Assembly (NCBI GenBank): GCA_003117195.1 | Contig: BDSI01000128.1 | Coordinates: 272,168 to 336,167 of the forward strand | Reading direction: 5' to 3' | Source: Eudorina sp. 2006-703-Eu-15 | Taxonomy: Eukaryota > Chlorophyta > Chlorophyceae > Chlamydomonadales > Volvocaceae | Length of the DNA: 64,000 nucleotides | Shown here: positions 61,331-64,000 of the stretch, one piece after another | Layout of the letters: the number at the start of each line of letters is the position of its first letter | Position numbering within the stretch: position 1 is the stretch's first letter | Program-made: the position numbers and the translations under genes | Notes under the pieces: model-generated | The model's database searches: none | What the model was told of the DNA's origin: nothing | The model's input: the letters and a program-made list of their open reading frames with translations, nothing else

Positions 61331-64000
61331 ATGAGTGGCAGTATGCGCCGTCGTTTGCCGCCGGCGGTTGCTGGTGCTGCTGGAGGCCTGCTGCTGCTGT
61401 CGCCACCAAAGCCCGCCGTGGCCCTCCTCCTCATCATCATCATGGCGGCGTTTCATTCGGTCGCATGCCTCGGCGGGGTCGTCGCTGCCGCCGCTGGTAA
61501 CACCAGTAGTAGTGAGGCCGCCGCACCCCGTCCCATCAGCCTGGAAGAAGCCACTGCGCATGCGGCTCCGATCAGCGAGTTGGTGTTTGGAGTGCTGGCA
61601 CCAGGGCTGGTTGTTGCCCCGGCGGCGGCGGCCAGCTTATCAGCAGCACCAGCGGCGGCGAATGCCTCGGCTACCTTATTAACCGCGGCTGGCAGCAATA
61701 ATAATGGCACGACTGCAGAGCAGCAGCAGAGGGGCAACAGACGCATGCTTCAGCAACTGCGTTGCTCGTCGACGGATACCTCTGCAGCTGCGGTACGTAT
61801 TGTCGGTATTGAACGTAAATATATATATGTATATACGTAGGACGACGTATGTAGAGCCTTCGGCGGACACCGACGGGCGCGCGCATGCAGATCCACAACG
61901 GAATTACTTTTTGTGCGGTGCATGGATCCATACATCCGGATGTATGACCGAGCGATAATAATAGATCACGCATACGTGCATACGGCATGCTATTCATGCA
62001 AATATCTACACATATCGACACGAGCAACTAGCTATCAATATATAGACACGCCTTCCTTCATTCGTTACTTTCGTTTCCAAGCAATTTTCGTACATATACA
62101 CTATATATACCGACACATGATAAAGGTGCGACACCACCGGGTTGCATACTCCACGCATCCTGCCTGCTATATGTCGTACATATGCAGTGCGCGCGCGTTC
62201 CTGCATGCATGCTGCGTGTGGGTGCACCCGCACGTGCGTGCGTTCCTTCGCCTTGGTTTGGTCGGTGATTTATCGCTCGTTGCACCGCACGCACACCCTC
62301 ATCTATCAAATGTCATAATGTCGTTGACTAGCTATCTCAAAAGATGTTCCCGCGCACTCATTGTTGCGGCGTATACTCCGTACATACCACCGTACGTGTG
62401 CGTATGTTTACATAATATAGCCGATCGACACACTCACTCCACACTACTACTGCGTGCTGCTGGCATGGCGGTGGCCCCTCCATCCAGGTCCTCGAGTGCA
62501 CTAACGCGGTCCGCACCAACCCCGCGATTCTGTCGGACGCACCTTGCTACAACAGCATCAGGGTACGTCCGTGAGCGGTTGCATGCGGTTGCATGTGTAC
62601 TGCACGTATGTATGTGAGGGTGGGACCGTACGGGCAGGACCCTGATGGGTGCTCGCGAGCAACCGTGCGTGGCTCCCCAAGACTACGGGCCACCGCTGGC
62701 GAAGTGACCGCTGCCTTGTTTGGGGTGTTAGTTGGGGTCGGTGGTGGTTCGCTCACTTCATACCATCCCCCTGAGCGGGCTTTATCCCTAGCTGGGGTTG
62801 GTTCTCAGGAACAGGCAGGGTAGGCAGGGTGGTGCCCTGGTAGTGTGGGGCCGGGGTAGCCGGCGTGGAGTGTTTCGTTGCACTTGTGGAGCCTGTCCGG
62901 TGCGCCATACATGGTGGCGCAGTTTCGTTTCTGTGTATAGTGTATCGATGTAATCGATGTGTGGTCGGTGAGGAAGCTTCGGCTGCTGTCACCGATGAAC
63001 CGCGGGGTCCGCTGTAACATCCTTAATAAAATATGATACACAGATACTCCGTCGCTGTCTAGCAATCTACCCTACGTACCCAACTTATTGTTGCACGCAG
63101 AATGCAAAATAAAGGTACATACGGAATAAAGAGGCTCTGTATGTATAATAGGTCGGTCCACCTGCCGCCGCCTGCTGCTGATGACATGCATGCATAATGT
63201 TTGCCGGCCATGTCCCGGTCGTCGTCCCTCCGCCGCCCAACATCCCCACCCCCCCGCAGTCCTGGCTCGCGAACCCGCCCCGCCGAGCTCTGACGTCCAA
63301 CAGTGCCCTGACAACCGCTGCCGTACGGCACAACAATTTAATGATCTCCCAGAACAGAATGGACCACGTGTAAGCATACGTACATATGTATTATATGTAA
63401 ACAGTGTATAGAAGGCGCGGCCGATCGTCGTACGTATGTACGGGCTGTCCAAACTCACAATCCTGCTTTATTACGGCAGCTTGCTTTCCATCGTCGTGGT
63501 GGTGCACCACAACGATGAATTGCAAGCTGCCATGATATATAGTGTGCCTGCCTTACCATCCCACGCAGCACTGCCTGGTGCTCATGTGGACTATACTTGC
63601 CTTACTGTGCCTGCTGCTTGCACATACAGCCTCGCTCTTTATTTATTATGCACATCCTTCCTTAAGCTGCTCAGTCGGTTCTGCTGCCTGCTACGCTTTC
63701 CTTACGTGTCCGCCATGTGCCACTTCTTAATAATCCATGTTCACAGCCATGCCAGCAGGGGGGTTCGACAGGGGGGGCTCCCTCCATGTCCCCTTTTTCC
63801 CTGAATAGTCTTTCTAATGGGGCGGGGGCTGTTATTACGTATTATTTGTATTATTATTATTCTAACGAACCAACCAACGAACGAACGTCGGTACTTACTC
63901 GTCCCACATGCATGCTATTCGCTCCCTCGTAGGCTGCCTGGCGAGCGCGACCTCGGCAGCCGAATCCGGGACGCCGGCTACAGCTTCTCGGGTTGTGCTG
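61331..64000 (+). CDS. CAP-domain/ricin-B-type lectin protein, copy 3 (5' part only)
   Basis: Exons 61331-61792, 62488-62562, 63260-63369 and 63933 onward (exon 4 continues past the window). The 154-residue N-terminal exon and the first CAP exons have the same lengths as copies 1 and 2 and share the copy 2 variants (LLLL, GTT, DHV). The conserved GCAENIA part begins at the very end of the window. Whether the lectin exon has the linker deletion of copy 2 cannot be seen. Confidence 0.88.

Larger units (their letters stand above)
60629..64000 (+). repeat. Tandem unit 3 (CAP-lectin array), cut by the window end
   Basis: Starts at the third occurrence of GATGAAGCACGCC and follows unit 2 nearly base for base to the end of the window. 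Confidence 0.93.

Overview
The window looks like nuclear DNA of a volvocine green alga (Chlamydomonas/Gonium/Volvox relatives; inferred). The signs are GC-rich exons split by many short GT-AG introns, Ala/Gly/Gln-rich proteins, (GT)n microsatellites and minisatellites in introns, TGTAA polyadenylation-type motifs, and plant/algal protein types (plant-style GRAB golgin, chloroplast cyclophilin, chloroplast-targeted membrane protein). I found no bacterial operon, CRISPR array or recognisable rRNA gene. All gene models were spliced by eye, keeping reading phase across every junction.

Layout of the left, GC-rich part (1 to about 41.2 kb): the 3' end of an aldehyde-oxidase/xanthine-dehydrogenase-type molybdenum hydroxylase (+, 55-1285). 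A small chloroplast-targeted membrane protein (-, 4718-5401) sits head to head with a 20-exon golgin carrying a C-terminal GRAB domain (+, 5805-20672, about 2005 aa). Next is a MYND zinc-finger protein fused to an alpha/beta domain resembling ThuA/class-I-amidotransferase folds (+, 22866-26090, 593 aa). A chloroplast cyclophilin (-, 28735-31474, 203 aa) is divergent from a 12-exon, 769-aa protein with an FN3-like domain, one membrane span and low-complexity and acidic segments (+, 32058-41159).

The right part (about 42.4 kb to the end) is visibly AT-richer and full of ATGCATGC-type simple sequence. It is a tandem array of units of about 8.4 kb. Each unit carries one gene for a secreted or membrane-anchored protein made of a signal/anchor, a CAP (SCP/PR-1/YkwD-type) domain, a Cys/Gly-rich linker and a ricin-B-type beta-trefoil lectin domain. 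Copy 1 (44517-48933) is intact, copy 2 (52916-57345) has a one-base deletion in the Gly linker that breaks the lectin frame, and copy 3 (from 61331) runs off the window. Units 2 and 3 look almost identical. Unit 1 differs by scattered substitutions and about 1.43 kb of extra sequence.

The genes do not form one pathway. They are ordinary housekeeping genes (Golgi tethering, plastid protein folding, Mo-cofactor oxidation) beside a young tandem family of probable extracellular lectin-CAP proteins. The most unusual material is this array, with its linker frameshift and a cryptic 76-nt exon that would compensate for it. Also notable are a 171-nt foldback in an intron, a duplicated splice donor flanking a small insertion, and several unnamed dispersed repeat families in introns and UTRs.
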